Shown: one piece after another, positions 1-8,795 of the stretch
How positions within the stretch are numbered: position 1 is the first letter of the stretch
Layout: every line of letters starts with the position of its first letter
DNA from: Bilophila sp964538355
GTDB taxonomy: Bacteria > Desulfobacterota > Desulfovibrionia > Desulfovibrionales > Desulfovibrionaceae
Assembly (NCBI GenBank): GCA_964538355.1
Contig: CAZIFC010000001.1
Coordinates: 62,001-126,000, forward strand
Reading direction: 5' to 3'
DNA length: 64,000 bases
Program-made: the position numbers and the translations under genes
The notes under the pieces: generated by a model
What the model was told of the DNA's origin: nothing
Databases searched by the model: none
Seen by the model: only the letters and a program-made list of their open reading frames with translations

Positions 1-37
1 TCTACAAAGCAGCATTTCAAATCATAAAGGAATCTTG

Positions 38-439
38 ATGAAAACCAACACAGAACTCAATCTCCCCGAATCCCTCCGCTACACGGTGGAACATGTCTGG
101 ATCCGTCTGGACGGCACTGACGCAGTGATCGGCATCAGCGACTTTGCACAGGATCAGCTTGGCGAAATCGCCTTTGTCGATCTTCCCGCCGTGGGTACGC
201 ATGTGGATGCAAACGGCGAGTTCGGCACGGTCGAATCCCTGAAATCGGTCAATCAGCTGTATATGCCCGTTTCTGGAGAGGTTATTGCCTTTAATGAAGA
301 GCTGGAATCTACCCCCACACTGGTAAATGTTGCTCCGTATGGCGATGGCTGGATGATTCGTATCCGCCCTGACGATGCCGCTGCTATTGAGCAGCTGCTC
401 GATGCGGCTGGCTACCGCTCCTCACTCGAAAACCGGTAG
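38..439 (+). CDS. gcvH: Glycine cleavage system H protein (lipoyl carrier)
   Basis: GcvH carries the aminomethyl group on a lipoyl-lysine between the P, T and L proteins of glycine cleavage. The 133-residue product has the family's usual length and the lipoyl motif VESLKSVNQLY, with Lys69 as the expected lipoylation site, followed by MPVSGEV. The ATG at 38 is preferred to a TTG three bases upstream because AAAGGA lies at the right distance. It is the first gene in the window, so any upstream gcv partner is out of view. The next gene is a transporter, so it may be a solitary H protein rather than part of a full gcv operon. Confidence 0.93.
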   Translation: MKTNTELNLPESLRYTVEHVWIRLDGTDAVIGISDFAQDQLGEIAFVDLPAVGTHVDANGEFGTVESLKSVNQLYMPVSGEVIAFNEELESTPTLVNVAPYGDGWMIRIRPDDAAAIEQLLDAAGYRSSLENR

Positions 440-532
440 CCTCAGGCCCGGCGGGGGCAGCTCGGGCGTATCGGGCAGCCCCCCGGTCACAAGCCATGGG
501 CTTCCTACGTTTCTCAAACAGGGAATCTTGCC

Positions 533-1546
533 ATGAACAGGATCAGCCAACTCCGTGAACACAAGGAACTTCGCTTCGTCAGAAAGGGGCTTCTGCTGGC
601 CTTGTTCTCGGGCATGATATGGACATTTGACGGCTTGCTTCTTGGCAGGGGGCTTGTTGCCGAACCCTTCAACCGCCCGGAATTCTGGCTGCTTGCTCCG
701 CTGTTCGCAGCGGGGGTACACGACTTCTGCGGGGCGTGCCTGTCCCTTGCCCTCAATATCGCGCAGGGCAAGGGGCGCGAGGTCTTTCGGACCCTTTTCA
801 GCGGCCCCGGGCGGTTCTGTCTGTATGGAGCCTTGTTTGGTGCCCCTCTCGGCATGGGTGGCTATATCTTGGCGTTGTCAATGGCGGGGCCAGCGTATGT
901 GCTGCCCATCACTTCGCTGTACCCGGCCATTGCGGCCCTGTTGGCTTTTGTCTTTCTCAAAGAACGGATAAGCCGTCTGGCATGGTGCGGCCTTGCGCTC
1001 TGTGTGCTCGGAGCCGTGACCATCGGGTACACTCCGTCGGAAAGCACGGGAAGCCTGTTCCTGCTGGGGATTGCTTTTGCCTTTCTTGCCGCTGTCGGCT
1101 GGGCCGTCGAGGGCGTATGTGTCACTTCGGGCATGGATTTTATTGATCCTGCCGTAGCCCTCAATGTCTATCAGTTGCTGTCGAGCCTGTTGTATGCCTG
1201 CATCATCATCCCGTCCGCCGTCTGGTATACCCGCGGTGCCGTGCCCGACTTTTCCCCTGCTGTACTGATGCAGGCCCTTTCCGGCTCCGTTCCTGTCTTT
1301 TTTGTGCTGGCGGGCATCATTGGCTGTCTTGCCTACCGCTGCTGGTACAGATCCCTTAACATGACGGGTGTCAGCCGCGGGATGGCTTTGAACATCACCT
1401 ACGCCCTTTGGGGGGTGCTGTTCAGTGCCTTGTTCACGGATACGGAAATCACCCATACGCTCGTGATGGGGGCCGTCATGATTTTTGCGGGCATGTGTCT
1501 TGTCATTGGAAACCCGCGTGATCTTGTCAACCTGCGTACTGTGTGA
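533..1546 (+). CDS. EamA/DMT-family membrane transporter
   Basis: A 337-residue integral membrane protein with about ten hydrophobic helices in two repeats, as in the drug/metabolite transporter superfamily. The Pro-Ile-Thr-Ser-Leu-Tyr-Pro segment near residue 125, followed by a helix and FLKERISR, is typical of the end of the first EamA repeat. AGGGAA precedes the ATG. A small winged-helix-like gene follows six bases after the stop, so the two are probably cotranscribed. It converges on the choline locus across a shared terminator. A role in choline, ethanolamine or product transport is possible only by position; the substrate cannot be read from sequence. Confidence 0.8.
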   Translation: MNRISQLREHKELRFVRKGLLLALFSGMIWTFDGLLLGRGLVAEPFNRPEFWLLAPLFAAGVHDFCGACLSLALNIAQGKGREVFRTLFSGPGRFCLYGALFGAPLGMGGYILALSMAGPAYVLPITSLYPAIAALLAFVFLKERISRLAWCGLALCVLGAVTIGYTPSESTGSLFLLGIAFAFLAAVGWAVEGVCVTSGMDFIDPAVALNVYQLLSSLLYACIIIPSAVWYTRGAVPDFSPAVLMQALSGSVPVFFVLAGIIGCLAYRCWYRSLNMTGVSRGMALNITYALWGVLFSALFTDTEITHTLVMGAVMIFAGMCLVIGNPRDLVNLRTV

Positions 1547-1552
1547 GGAACC

Positions 1553-1825
1553 ATGTTCGGCATGAAACCGCCCATCCGTCTCGCCATCGGCATGGCTCTG
1601 CGTGACAACGGAGTCGCCACAGCCGAAAACATCTGCGAAACCCTGCGCCCGCAGTATCACGGCGAACGCCAGCTGACCGAAGAAGCCATAGAAGAGCATC
1701 TTCAGGCACTCAAGGCCGTGGGCATCGTCCGCATTGTTGACGATGCCCTCGGCGAACACGGCAACCTGATTCAGACCTATGCGCTCAGCGACTATGGGAG
1801 AATGCGGGTAGAGTCGTTTCTCTAG
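1553..1825 (+). CDS. Small winged-helix-like protein, function unknown
   Basis: A 90-residue soluble protein. The order helix (residues 6-18), helix (20-32), helix (41-54), then a beta-rich stretch IVRIVDDALGEHG...IQTYALSDYGRMRVESF resembles a winged-helix fold, with the ending typical of small archaeal or bacterial wHTH proteins (sequence ALSDYGR followed by a short helix). It starts six bases after the transporter stop with GAGGA as ribosome binding site, so it is probably translated with it. It may be a small regulator of the neighbouring choline locus. No family name could be assigned with certainty. Confidence 0.65.
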   Translation: MFGMKPPIRLAIGMALRDNGVATAENICETLRPQYHGERQLTEEAIEEHLQALKAVGIVRIVDDALGEHGNLIQTYALSDYGRMRVESFL

Positions 1826-1834
1826 GCTGAGTAC

Positions 1835-1878
1835 CAAAACAAGGGCCGTCCCGGAAATCCGAGGCGGCCCTTGTTTTG
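1835..1878. terminator. Bidirectional intrinsic terminator between convergent genes
   Basis: A perfect 14-bp inverted repeat (CAAAACAAGGGCCG and its complement) with a 16-base loop lies between the stop at 1825 on the plus strand and the stop at 1888 on the minus strand. The A-rich and T-rich outer flanks give a T-run after the stem in both directions, so it can end both transcripts. Confidence 0.85.
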
Positions 1879-1887
1879 TGACGGTTT

Positions 1888-2475
1888 TTAACCTGGAACG
1901 GATACTCCTCCCCGGCCCAGCGTAGCCAGCAATGCTTCTTCCGGTCTTGCAATGACGACAGAATCCACAAGATGCTTGCCGAGCACTGCACGGGCGGCGT
2001 CAGCTCCTGCTTCCACCGCGGCGACGGTTCCTGAAAGGACAAAATAGGATTTCCCGGTAATGCCTTCTCCCGGAACAAGCCGAATCAGGCGCACGGGGGC
2101 TTCCTTCACCGCCTTGTCTGCCGCCGCTACGCCGCTGGAAGAGGTCCGTGCCTCAATCACGGCAACGGCGTCACCGGCTTTCGCCTGTGACGGTTTCTTG
2201 AGTGCTGCAATCACCTGCGGTGCAATATTCGAAAGGACATACGAACCAAGAATACCGCGTTCACAGCCGGATGCGAGAGCAACGGATGTTTCGACGGCGT
2301 CCCTGTTTCCTGCAATGAAAACGAGATACCATCCAGAGCAAACGGTAGCCGCACGCAACAGCTCTACCGGTGCGGCCTTGAGCATGGCATCCGTCAGGGA
2401 AACTCCCGTGGCGATGGTTCGGCATTCTACAATGCCCAGTGTATCTACAAACGGCGTACTGCATTGAAATTGCAT
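1888..2475 (-). CDS. Tandem-domain bacterial microcompartment shell protein (BMC-T)
   Basis: A 195-residue protein with two consecutive BMC folds (about residues 5-90 and 100-185). Each has the signature Leu-Gly-Ile-Val-Glu at its start or the equivalent, a helix AMLKAAPVELLRA or AAVEAGADAAR, and central glycines. Such tandem proteins form pseudohexameric trimers in polyhedral shell facets. The ATG at 2475 has AAGGTG at good spacing; an ATG six codons upstream lacks a ribosome site. It is last in the minus-strand choline operon, 27 bases after cutD. No single-domain hexamer or pentamer gene is present in the window, so a complete shell would need genes elsewhere. Confidence 0.88.
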   Translation of the reverse strand: MQFQCSTPFVDTLGIVECRTIATGVSLTDAMLKAAPVELLRAATVCSGWYLVFIAGNRDAVETSVALASGCERGILGSYVLSNIAPQVIAALKKPSQAKAGDAVAVIEARTSSSGVAAADKAVKEAPVRLIRLVPGEGITGKSYFVLSGTVAAVEAGADAARAVLGKHLVDSVVIARPEEALLATLGRGGVSVPG

Positions 2476-2502
2476 AGAAAAACACCTTGACATCGGTAAC
2501 GT

Positions 2503-3429
2503 TCAGCGTCGCAGGACGGATACCGGAAAATCATATTTCATGAGATGCCCCGCAATGCGGTCGATATCCTCTTCTTGCAGAGAGTGCTCGTCAGCAAGCC
2601 CGTATTGACGTCCAAGCTGCGCGTATTTGCCTGCACCAAACTTGTGATAAGGAAGGATATCAATGCCCTTGAAATTTTTATAGCCTCTGTACGGCAACAG
2701 AAACCGTGCGATTGCCGCCAATTCCGCCTCATCGTCGTTGATATGCTTGAGCATCGGCAGACGGATTTTGACATTGTATCTGTTATCGAGCAGAAGGCGC
2801 ACATTTTGATGGATCCGGGTGTTGTGTACACCTGTAAGTTCCCGATGTCGTTCGGAATCCATATGCTTGATGTCAAACAGGAACAGATCGACAAATGCCG
2901 CTGCTTCAAGAAGCTCTTCCGATTTGATGTAACCGCAGGTTTCGACAGCCGTATTGATGCCCCGCTGCCGACAGGCCGCAAGCAGACTGACGGCAGCTTC
3001 GTGCTGCATCAGGGCCTCGCCTCCGCTCAGCGTAACGCCGCCGCCGGACAGTTCGTAAAAGGGCCTGTCTTCCTCCACCACGTCAACGATGGCGGAAATG
3101 GGCATCTGCCTTCCAACAACGGTAAGGGCTGCCTCCGGGCACTGTTCTTCGCATTTGCGGCAACCGATGCAGTCGTTGTCAACGATCAGCGTGTGCCCCT
3201 GCGGGGTCATGGCGTGCACGCCTGTGGGGCAGACGGCAATACAGGTTCCGCAGTTGGTGCACAGGCGGGGCTGCATCATCACCTGAGGCCGTCGCCGCTG
3301 GCTTTCCGGGTTGGAACACCACTGGCAGCGCAGGGGACAGCCCTTGAAGAAAACCAGAGTACGGACTCCGTAGCCATCATGGGTGTTGTACTTCTGGATA
3401 TTGAAGATCTGGGCTGTTCTTTCCATCAT
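2503..3429 (-). CDS. cutD: Choline TMA-lyase activating enzyme (glycyl radical activase)
   Basis: Radical SAM enzyme that abstracts hydrogen from the glycyl-radical Gly of CutC using S-adenosylmethionine. The 308-residue product has the activase radical SAM motif CPLRCQWC near the N terminus, then two ferredoxin-type cluster sets (CTNCGTCIAVCP and CIGCRKCEEQCP), then the GGGVTLSGGEAL segment. This is the clustered activase architecture, not the short PflA type. The ATG at 3429 is chosen because GAGGA lies 6-7 bases upstream. It is directly downstream of cutC with a 63-base gap, the usual cutC-cutD order. Confidence 0.93.
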   Translation of the reverse strand: MMERTAQIFNIQKYNTHDGYGVRTLVFFKGCPLRCQWCSNPESQRRRPQVMMQPRLCTNCGTCIAVCPTGVHAMTPQGHTLIVDNDCIGCRKCEEQCPEAALTVVGRQMPISAIVDVVEEDRPFYELSGGGVTLSGGEALMQHEAAVSLLAACRQRGINTAVETCGYIKSEELLEAAAFVDLFLFDIKHMDSERHRELTGVHNTRIHQNVRLLLDNRYNVKIRLPMLKHINDDEAELAAIARFLLPYRGYKNFKGIDILPYHKFGAGKYAQLGRQYGLADEHSLQEEDIDRIAGHLMKYDFPVSVLRR

Positions 3430-3492
3430 GGCTGTCCTCAAGGCTGGGTTGCGGCGTAAGAATTTCGGTATGTTGCTGATGCTGCAACAAGA

Positions 3493-6048
3493 TCAATTGG
3501 TGGCGTGCAGCATGGTGCGGCTGATAATCTCGTCCTGCACATCCTTGCACAGCTCCACAAAAAAGGCACTGTACCCCGCCACGCGCACTACCAACGATCG
3601 ATAGTTTTCCGGATGACGCTGGGCGTCAAGCAGGGTTTCGTTGTCAAGATAGTTGAACTGCATTTCGCCGTTACCCAGCATGCAGGCCGTACGGATGAGG
3701 GTAATCAGGCCGTTTTCCCCTTCCTGCGAGTCGAGCAGGCCAGACATGATCTTGAAGTTGTGTACCATGCCTATATTCATGCTGTCATTGGACATCTTGG
3801 AAACCGACTTGATGATGGCCGTCGGCCCCTTGACGTCCGCGCCCTGTGAGGGGCTGATGCCGTCGGACAACGGGGTCCAGGCGAGCCGCCCGTTCGCCGA
3901 CGCTCCTAAAAGCTGTCCAAAAGGCGTATTGTTGGAGATGGACAGCGTGCCGTGGCTCAGGATGGAATACAGCGTACGGTACCGGCGGTGTTCCCGTTCC
4001 GTAAAGCTTACCAGATCCGCCGCGATGAGATCTGCGTAATCATCATCGTTGCCGTACTTCGGGGCGGACAAGCAGTCGGCACGCAACTGCTCATACCCTT
4101 CAAAGTTGTTCTTCAGTGCCGTATTGAGCTGCTCAAGCGTGTATTTTTTCTCGTCATAAACCAGCTTCTTGATCGCTGCCATAGAATCCGCGTAGGTTCC
4201 AAGACCTGACCAGACTACGCCGGGTCCGAAGTTGTACATGGCACCGCCGGCGGAAACATCCGTCCCCGACTCCATGCAGCCTTCATACATGATGGACATG
4301 AGCGGCTTGGGGGCCAGCTCCCGGTGCACCCGTTGGGAAATGACCGTTGCCACGCTCGACCATTTGGTAATGTAACGGATCTGCTCTCTGACGGCAGCTT
4401 CGAACTTTTCATAGGTATCAAAGCGGCTCAGTTCACCCATGTCAGGGCAAACCTGCTTCCCGTACCATAACGGCACGCCGCGGTTGAGCACCAGCTCAAT
4501 GCAGATGGGCCACTGGGTATAGGCCGTCGATGTCCACTGATAGAGCCGACCGGACTTCTGCGGCTCGACACAGCCCATCAGGCAGTAGTCGCGGGCATCT
4601 TCAATGCTGACACCCTTGGCGAGCATCATCTTGATGTGGGTGTCATCAAAATGGATGGCCGGAAACCCCATGCCTGATCGGATGACATCCACAATCTTGC
4701 GCAGGTAGGCATGCGGAGACCTGTTGTGTACACGGGTTGCCAGCGAAGGCTGATAGATACGGACATGCCGTACCGCATCCATGAGCAGATAGGTCAGCTC
4801 GTTGGTGGCATCAAGCCCATCCCGGGTAATGCCGCCGACGCACATGTTGACGAAAGGCTGATAGCCGGCAAAGAACTTGGAGCCGCCTTCGCTGGTAATC
4901 CACATCATTTCCGACAGCTTGACAAGCATGCACCCTGCCAGATCAAAGGCCTGATAGGGTGTCATGCGTCCTGCATCAATATCGGCCCGGAAGAAGGGAT
5001 ACATGTACTGGTCGACACGTCCGATGGACATGCCGGTCTGGTTTTCCTCTACGACAAGGAGGGACTCCACAGTCCACACAGCCTGAAGAGCTTCCCAGAA
5101 TGTCTCCGGCTTGTGTGCGGGCACGCGGGCATTGACGGCGGCGATGGTACGCAGCTCTTCCCGTCGCACGGGGTCTGTTTCCCGCTCGGCGAGCTTGGCG
5201 GCATACTGTGAAAGTCTTCTGGCATAGGCCATCACGCCTTCTGCCGTTTCGATTACGGACTTGTAAAAGTAGATCTTGTCAAGATGATCGGGGTTGCCGT
5301 AGTCGAGATTTTCCAGATGTTCCCGGGCTTCGCGCTGGATGTCGAGCATCCCCTTCTTCATGAGGATCACGTCATAACCGGGATTGGAATCTCCACCACC
5401 GTTTATGGCGTGGTAGGAACAGTCGGTAACAAAGGCTTCTGCGGACAGTTCCCACAATCCGGCTTCCCGGTACTGTTGTTCGCAGTACTCGTCTACGGAC
5501 TGCCCCTTCCAGAAAGGAAAAATTTCGTCACGGAGTTCACGCTTATCCTCTTCAGAAATGAAGAAAGGATCTTGTGGGCGCGTGCCGATGGTCTCCAGTT
5601 CCTGTTCCAGCCAACGCCACGCGATGTCCGGAGAGAAGGCTCCGGCCCGGGGAGAGCCGTTGGGTGCGCCGACGATCAGTTCGTGGTTCTGAATCAGCAG
5701 AGGTGCCGTTTCGCAGCACTGCCGAAAGCTCATGGCCCGCAGGAGACTTTTGGGCATGCCGGGGTTGGCTTTGGCCAGTCGGGTCAGCACACGGGCGCGG
5801 TGAATGGTAATACTCGGAACCTGCTTAAGAAAATTGTCCTTGAGTCTGAGATGGCGTTGGGTAGGCCCGTCTGGAACGTCTGTAGGCATCGTTGAAGCAG
5901 GGGCGGAAGGAGCTGTGGAAATATTCGGTAGTTGCCTGACGATCTCTGCGGAGATGCCTTCAAGAATCTTTTTCAGCGTAGCGCGATCTTCAGGGCTGAG
6001 GTCTTTTGCCAGATCGGCAAAACGATTGTTCAAATTGTCCGTGCTCAC
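3493..6048 (-). CDS. cutC: Choline trimethylamine-lyase (glycyl radical enzyme)
   Basis: Cleaves choline to trimethylamine and acetaldehyde by a radical mechanism. The product is 851 residues. Published CutC active-site residues (Asp216, Cys489, Glu491, Gly821, Tyr208, Phe395, Thr502, Tyr506) all appear at a constant offset of +4: Tyr212, Asp220, Phe399, Cys493, Glu495, Thr506, Tyr510 and glycyl-radical Gly825 in RVAGYS. That separates it from other glycyl radical lyases and makes it a confident functional CutC. The N-terminal ~55 residues are a variable extension that may serve encapsulation (inference). GAGGTGAT precedes the ATG. It sits between the aldehyde dehydrogenase homologue and cutD. 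Confidence 0.97.
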   Translation of the reverse strand: MSTDNLNNRFADLAKDLSPEDRATLKKILEGISAEIVRQLPNISTAPSAPASTMPTDVPDGPTQRHLRLKDNFLKQVPSITIHRARVLTRLAKANPGMPKSLLRAMSFRQCCETAPLLIQNHELIVGAPNGSPRAGAFSPDIAWRWLEQELETIGTRPQDPFFISEEDKRELRDEIFPFWKGQSVDEYCEQQYREAGLWELSAEAFVTDCSYHAINGGGDSNPGYDVILMKKGMLDIQREAREHLENLDYGNPDHLDKIYFYKSVIETAEGVMAYARRLSQYAAKLAERETDPVRREELRTIAAVNARVPAHKPETFWEALQAVWTVESLLVVEENQTGMSIGRVDQYMYPFFRADIDAGRMTPYQAFDLAGCMLVKLSEMMWITSEGGSKFFAGYQPFVNMCVGGITRDGLDATNELTYLLMDAVRHVRIYQPSLATRVHNRSPHAYLRKIVDVIRSGMGFPAIHFDDTHIKMMLAKGVSIEDARDYCLMGCVEPQKSGRLYQWTSTAYTQWPICIELVLNRGVPLWYGKQVCPDMGELSRFDTYEKFEAAVREQIRYITKWSSVATVISQRVHRELAPKPLMSIMYEGCMESGTDVSAGGAMYNFGPGVVWSGLGTYADSMAAIKKLVYDEKKYTLEQLNTALKNNFEGYEQLRADCLSAPKYGNDDDYADLIAADLVSFTEREHRRYRTLYSILSHGTLSISNNTPFGQLLGASANGRLAWTPLSDGISPSQGADVKGPTAIIKSVSKMSNDSMNIGMVHNFKIMSGLLDSQEGENGLITLIRTACMLGNGEMQFNYLDNETLLDAQRHPENYRSLVVRVAGYSAFFVELCKDVQDEIISRTMLHATN

Positions 6049-6110
6049 GATATCACCTCACTGGGGGTAAACACTGTCTGGCTTGCGTTGTCATAGAAAA
6101 ACGTTGTCGA

Positions 6111-7595
6111 TCAATCCACCGCTCCGGAATCATGTGCGTTTTTGGATACATCCAGAATATGCGCCAGTTTTCCGAACAGTTTTCGAATGGCTTGCGGATC
6201 AGGGAGATCGCGGCCGGGAGCCGTTTCGCCGTCCTGCCATATTGGATTCTGCCGCACGCGATATCCCACTTTGCGTGTATAAATGAAATGTCGGGGAGAA
6301 ACGTTATCCGCCGTGATGCCGACGCCTGCCGAACCGCTTCCAAGCGTAACGGAGGGCATCAGATTGGTTGTCATGCCCATGGCTCCAAACGCCGCCGGGG
6401 TATTGACAAGCAGCCGTCCGACGGGTTTTTTCAGCGCGAACTGGCGGATGACGTCCTCATCACGCGAATGGATTACCAGCGTATGTCCCTTGTGGTTGTG
6501 CAGAAGGACTTCAATGCATTTTTCGCAGGCATGGAGCCAGTCTGGCTCCACATACAGGCTCAAGATAGGAGCCATTATTTCTTTCGAAAACGGGTCGTTC
6601 TCATTACTGTATTCACACAAGGCCACCAGCATCCGCGTACCTGTCGGCACGTCAAACCCAGCGCGCCGTGCAAGGTTTTCCGCCGTCCTTCCCAAGACTC
6701 CCGGGCCGGTGTTTCCGCACTCCCTGAGTACCGTTTCAAGCTGTCGGCGTTCGTTCGCCGTCATGAAATGGCACCCCTCACGCTTCAATGCACTGCATGT
6801 GGCTTCAAGGATACAGGCATCAACGACGACGGCCTGTTCCGCTGCCGGAGCCATGCCGTTGTCAAAACTTTTGCTCTGCACGATGTCGCGGGCGGCCTGT
6901 GCAATATCCGCCGTTCGCTCGACAAACGCGGGGCCTTGTCCTGTTCCGGCATAAATCAGCGGCTTGCCCGAGGCACGGGCTTCCTCTATCAGAGAGGGCA
7001 CACCGGTATTCATGATAAGGGCCACTCCACGATGCCGCATAAGTTCGGCTGCACCGCTTTTGCAGACAGGTTCAAGGCAGGAGAGGCAGCCTGCGGGGAG
7101 TCCGGCGGTCTGGGCGGCTTCCGCGAGAATGGTCACGGTGCGTGCGGTACTGTGCACAGCACGCGGATGCGGGGAAAAAACAATGGCATTGCCCGCCTTG
7201 ATCGCCATGAGAGCCTGATGTGCGGCAGCCGCTGCCGGATTGGCCACAGGAAGAAGAGAGGCGATGACCCCGATAGGTACTCCAATATCCATCAGCCCGT
7301 TTTCGTGATCTTCTGTCAGCACGCCTACACACGGCAGCCGCAGCAACGCATCAAGCACGTCACCGCACACAAAGCGGAGTTGTGCCAGCTTGTCCTGCCA
7401 TGACCCGCAGTCAGTTTCTTCATAGGACATGACAGCCAACGTTCTGGCCTGTTCCGAAACGGCACGCCCCATGGCCTCAACAACGGCATCGAGCCTTTTC
7501 TGAGAAAAACACGCCAGCATCTTTTGTGCTTCAACAGCATTTTCAACCAAGATTCTGGCATGTTGCATGGAGAGCAGATCGTTATCCACTATCAT
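6111..7595 (-). CDS. Aldehyde dehydrogenase homologue lacking the catalytic cysteine
   Basis: A 494-residue member of the CoA-acylating aldehyde dehydrogenase group (EutE/PduP/AdhE-like) found in microcompartment operons, where active members convert acetaldehyde to acetyl-CoA. The Rossmann part and the FDNG segment are clear, but where active homologues have Cys (FDNGVIC in AdhE, FDNNLPC in PduP) this protein has Met-Ala-Pro, with Pro250 at the catalytic position (codon 6846-6848). The reading frame is otherwise intact over full length. It may have a structural or scaffold role, or be decaying. The ATG at 7595 has GAGGAG upstream; a longer frame begins at 7655 without a ribosome site. Confidence 0.88.
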   Translation of the reverse strand: MIVDNDLLSMQHARILVENAVEAQKMLACFSQKRLDAVVEAMGRAVSEQARTLAVMSYEETDCGSWQDKLAQLRFVCGDVLDALLRLPCVGVLTEDHENGLMDIGVPIGVIASLLPVANPAAAAAHQALMAIKAGNAIVFSPHPRAVHSTARTVTILAEAAQTAGLPAGCLSCLEPVCKSGAAELMRHRGVALIMNTGVPSLIEEARASGKPLIYAGTGQGPAFVERTADIAQAARDIVQSKSFDNGMAPAAEQAVVVDACILEATCSALKREGCHFMTANERRQLETVLRECGNTGPGVLGRTAENLARRAGFDVPTGTRMLVALCEYSNENDPFSKEIMAPILSLYVEPDWLHACEKCIEVLLHNHKGHTLVIHSRDEDVIRQFALKKPVGRLLVNTPAAFGAMGMTTNLMPSVTLGSGSAGVGITADNVSPRHFIYTRKVGYRVRQNPIWQDGETAPGRDLPDPQAIRKLFGKLAHILDVSKNAHDSGAVD

Positions 7596-7629
7596 GGCCC
7601 GTACTCCTCGCTTCCAGTGATTCAATGCT

Positions 7630-8316
7630 TCAGGGCATTGTTTTTTCAAGTGCATACCGTTTGAGAAGCGGTGCCAGCTGCGGATGCGGCGAAGGAATTA
7701 CCACGGAGCTGTAGACGTGTGCACCCATACGTTCGACAGCCAGTACTCCCGCACTCACAGCGGCTTGGCAGGCAGAAACGTCGCCTTCAACCAATACAGA
7801 AATATAGCCGGAGGCCACGTTTTCGTAGCCGATCAGTTCAACGGCACTGGCCTTGAGCATGGCGTCCACTGCTTCGAGCACATACACGATACCGAAGGTT
7901 TCGATCATGCCAAGGGCCTTCAGGCCGGGATTGGATTCTTGCTCAATGCCGTGAACAGCCACAATGGAGCCGACGCCGTTCTCGGGGCGCGGCATGATGT
8001 TGTGTGCCGTGAGCTTGCCCACAGAAGCGGCGGCCCTTGCTCCCGCAGCAGCGGCAGCCTGGCAGGCCGCCACATCGCCTTGTACAATAATGGTAACCAG
8101 CGTCGAACCTACATTTTCGTAACCCACCAAGCGTACGTCAGCGGCCTTGAGCATACTGTCCGCGCCATACAGTGCTGGAACCATTCCTTGCGTCTCTACA
8201 AGAGCGAGTGCGTTCTGCGTGTACCCTTCCATATGCTGTCCCGGGCTGTACTGTTGCAGGGCATGTCTGAGCTGCCCCGATCTTTTCGAAGTCAGTGTTA
8301 AAAATGCAAGGATCAT
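7630..8316 (-). CDS. Tandem-domain microcompartment shell protein (BMC-T)
   Basis: Two canonical BMC domains in tandem, each with the pattern ALALVET / LGMIETFG, a D-x-MLKA helix and LVGYEN / LIGYEN followed by a strand ending in QGDVAACQAA or EGDVSACQAA. The protein would build trimeric facet tiles. Start is uncertain. The ATG at 8316 has AGGAAGAGG about ten bases upstream and adds a 28-residue basic N-terminal extension. The ATG at 8232 begins just before the first domain but has only a weak GGGA. It is the first gene of the choline operon as seen here, 34 bases before the aldehyde dehydrogenase homologue. Confidence 0.85.
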   Translation of the reverse strand: MILAFLTLTSKRSGQLRHALQQYSPGQHMEGYTQNALALVETQGMVPALYGADSMLKAADVRLVGYENVGSTLVTIIVQGDVAACQAAAAAGARAAASVGKLTAHNIMPRPENGVGSIVAVHGIEQESNPGLKALGMIETFGIVYVLEAVDAMLKASAVELIGYENVASGYISVLVEGDVSACQAAVSAGVLAVERMGAHVYSSVVIPSPHPQLAPLLKRYALEKTMP

Positions 8317-8530
8317 ACCACATAAGCCTCTTCCTGTGTGCAGGGCTGCCATAGGGAAACGGCATGGATACAAACCGAAAATGCTGGCTCCCGTGGTGCA
8401 TGCCCAGCATTACTATGACAGCATTGTCGCGGAAGAAGACGCCCTTATCACGGATACTGGGCAGCGCACAGACGCTAGAAATAGCAACGGGGGAAAGTAC
8501 ACATATATTATTCAGTTAATGCAATGTGAT

Positions 8531-8558
8531 GGAATACGAATTCCGTGGATTGCAATCC
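8531..8558. repeat. Two adjacent palindromes, possible operators
   Basis: GGAATACGAATTCC (5-bp arms) at 8531-8544 and the perfect 12-bp palindrome GGATTGCAATCC at 8547-8558 lie side by side, with outer ATGGA and TCCAT also complementary. Their position upstream of the choline operon fits a regulator site, but a short RNA hairpin is equally possible. Confidence 0.4.
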
Positions 8559-8628
8559 ATTCTGGCGTACAGCAATGCCGGTTGTCCGAGGGTGGGGGGA
8601 GGACGAGATATCTATATGTTTTTTGTCA

Positions 8629-8656
8629 TATAATACGACAGATATGTCGTATTATA
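8629..8656. promoter_or_regulatory. 12-bp inverted repeat, probable operator
   Basis: A perfect dyad: TATAATACGACA, spacer GATA, TGTCGTATTATA. An outer imperfect GTCA...TGAC extension lies at 8625-8628 and 8660-8663. It is AT-rich, between divergent operons, and its TATAAT core could overlap a -10 element. This fits a repressor or activator site. The regulator is not identified. Confidence 0.5.
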
Positions 8657-8795
8657 CTGTGACAGCGTATTGTAGGGGGCGTGACTCCGTACCGCAGATC
8701 GTGCTGGAAGGCAGGCGCGGCGGCAGTGCGCTTGCCGTGGCGACGCTCCACGCGATCATGGAAAACGCTTGATTTTTTTCCTGTTAGAATACTAG
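8644..8795 (+). pseudogene. Possible decayed SymE-like small gene
   Basis: From the ATG at 8644 the first 23 codons read YYTVTAYCRGRDSVPQIVLEG, resembling the SymE family pattern (tV.y..r...vPqI.LeGkW). The same frame then loses similarity and stops at 8772. In another frame the sequence continues with DHGKRLIFFLLEY and a stop at 8795, as if a frameshift had occurred. The match is by eye to a short motif and may be chance. Confidence 0.25.
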
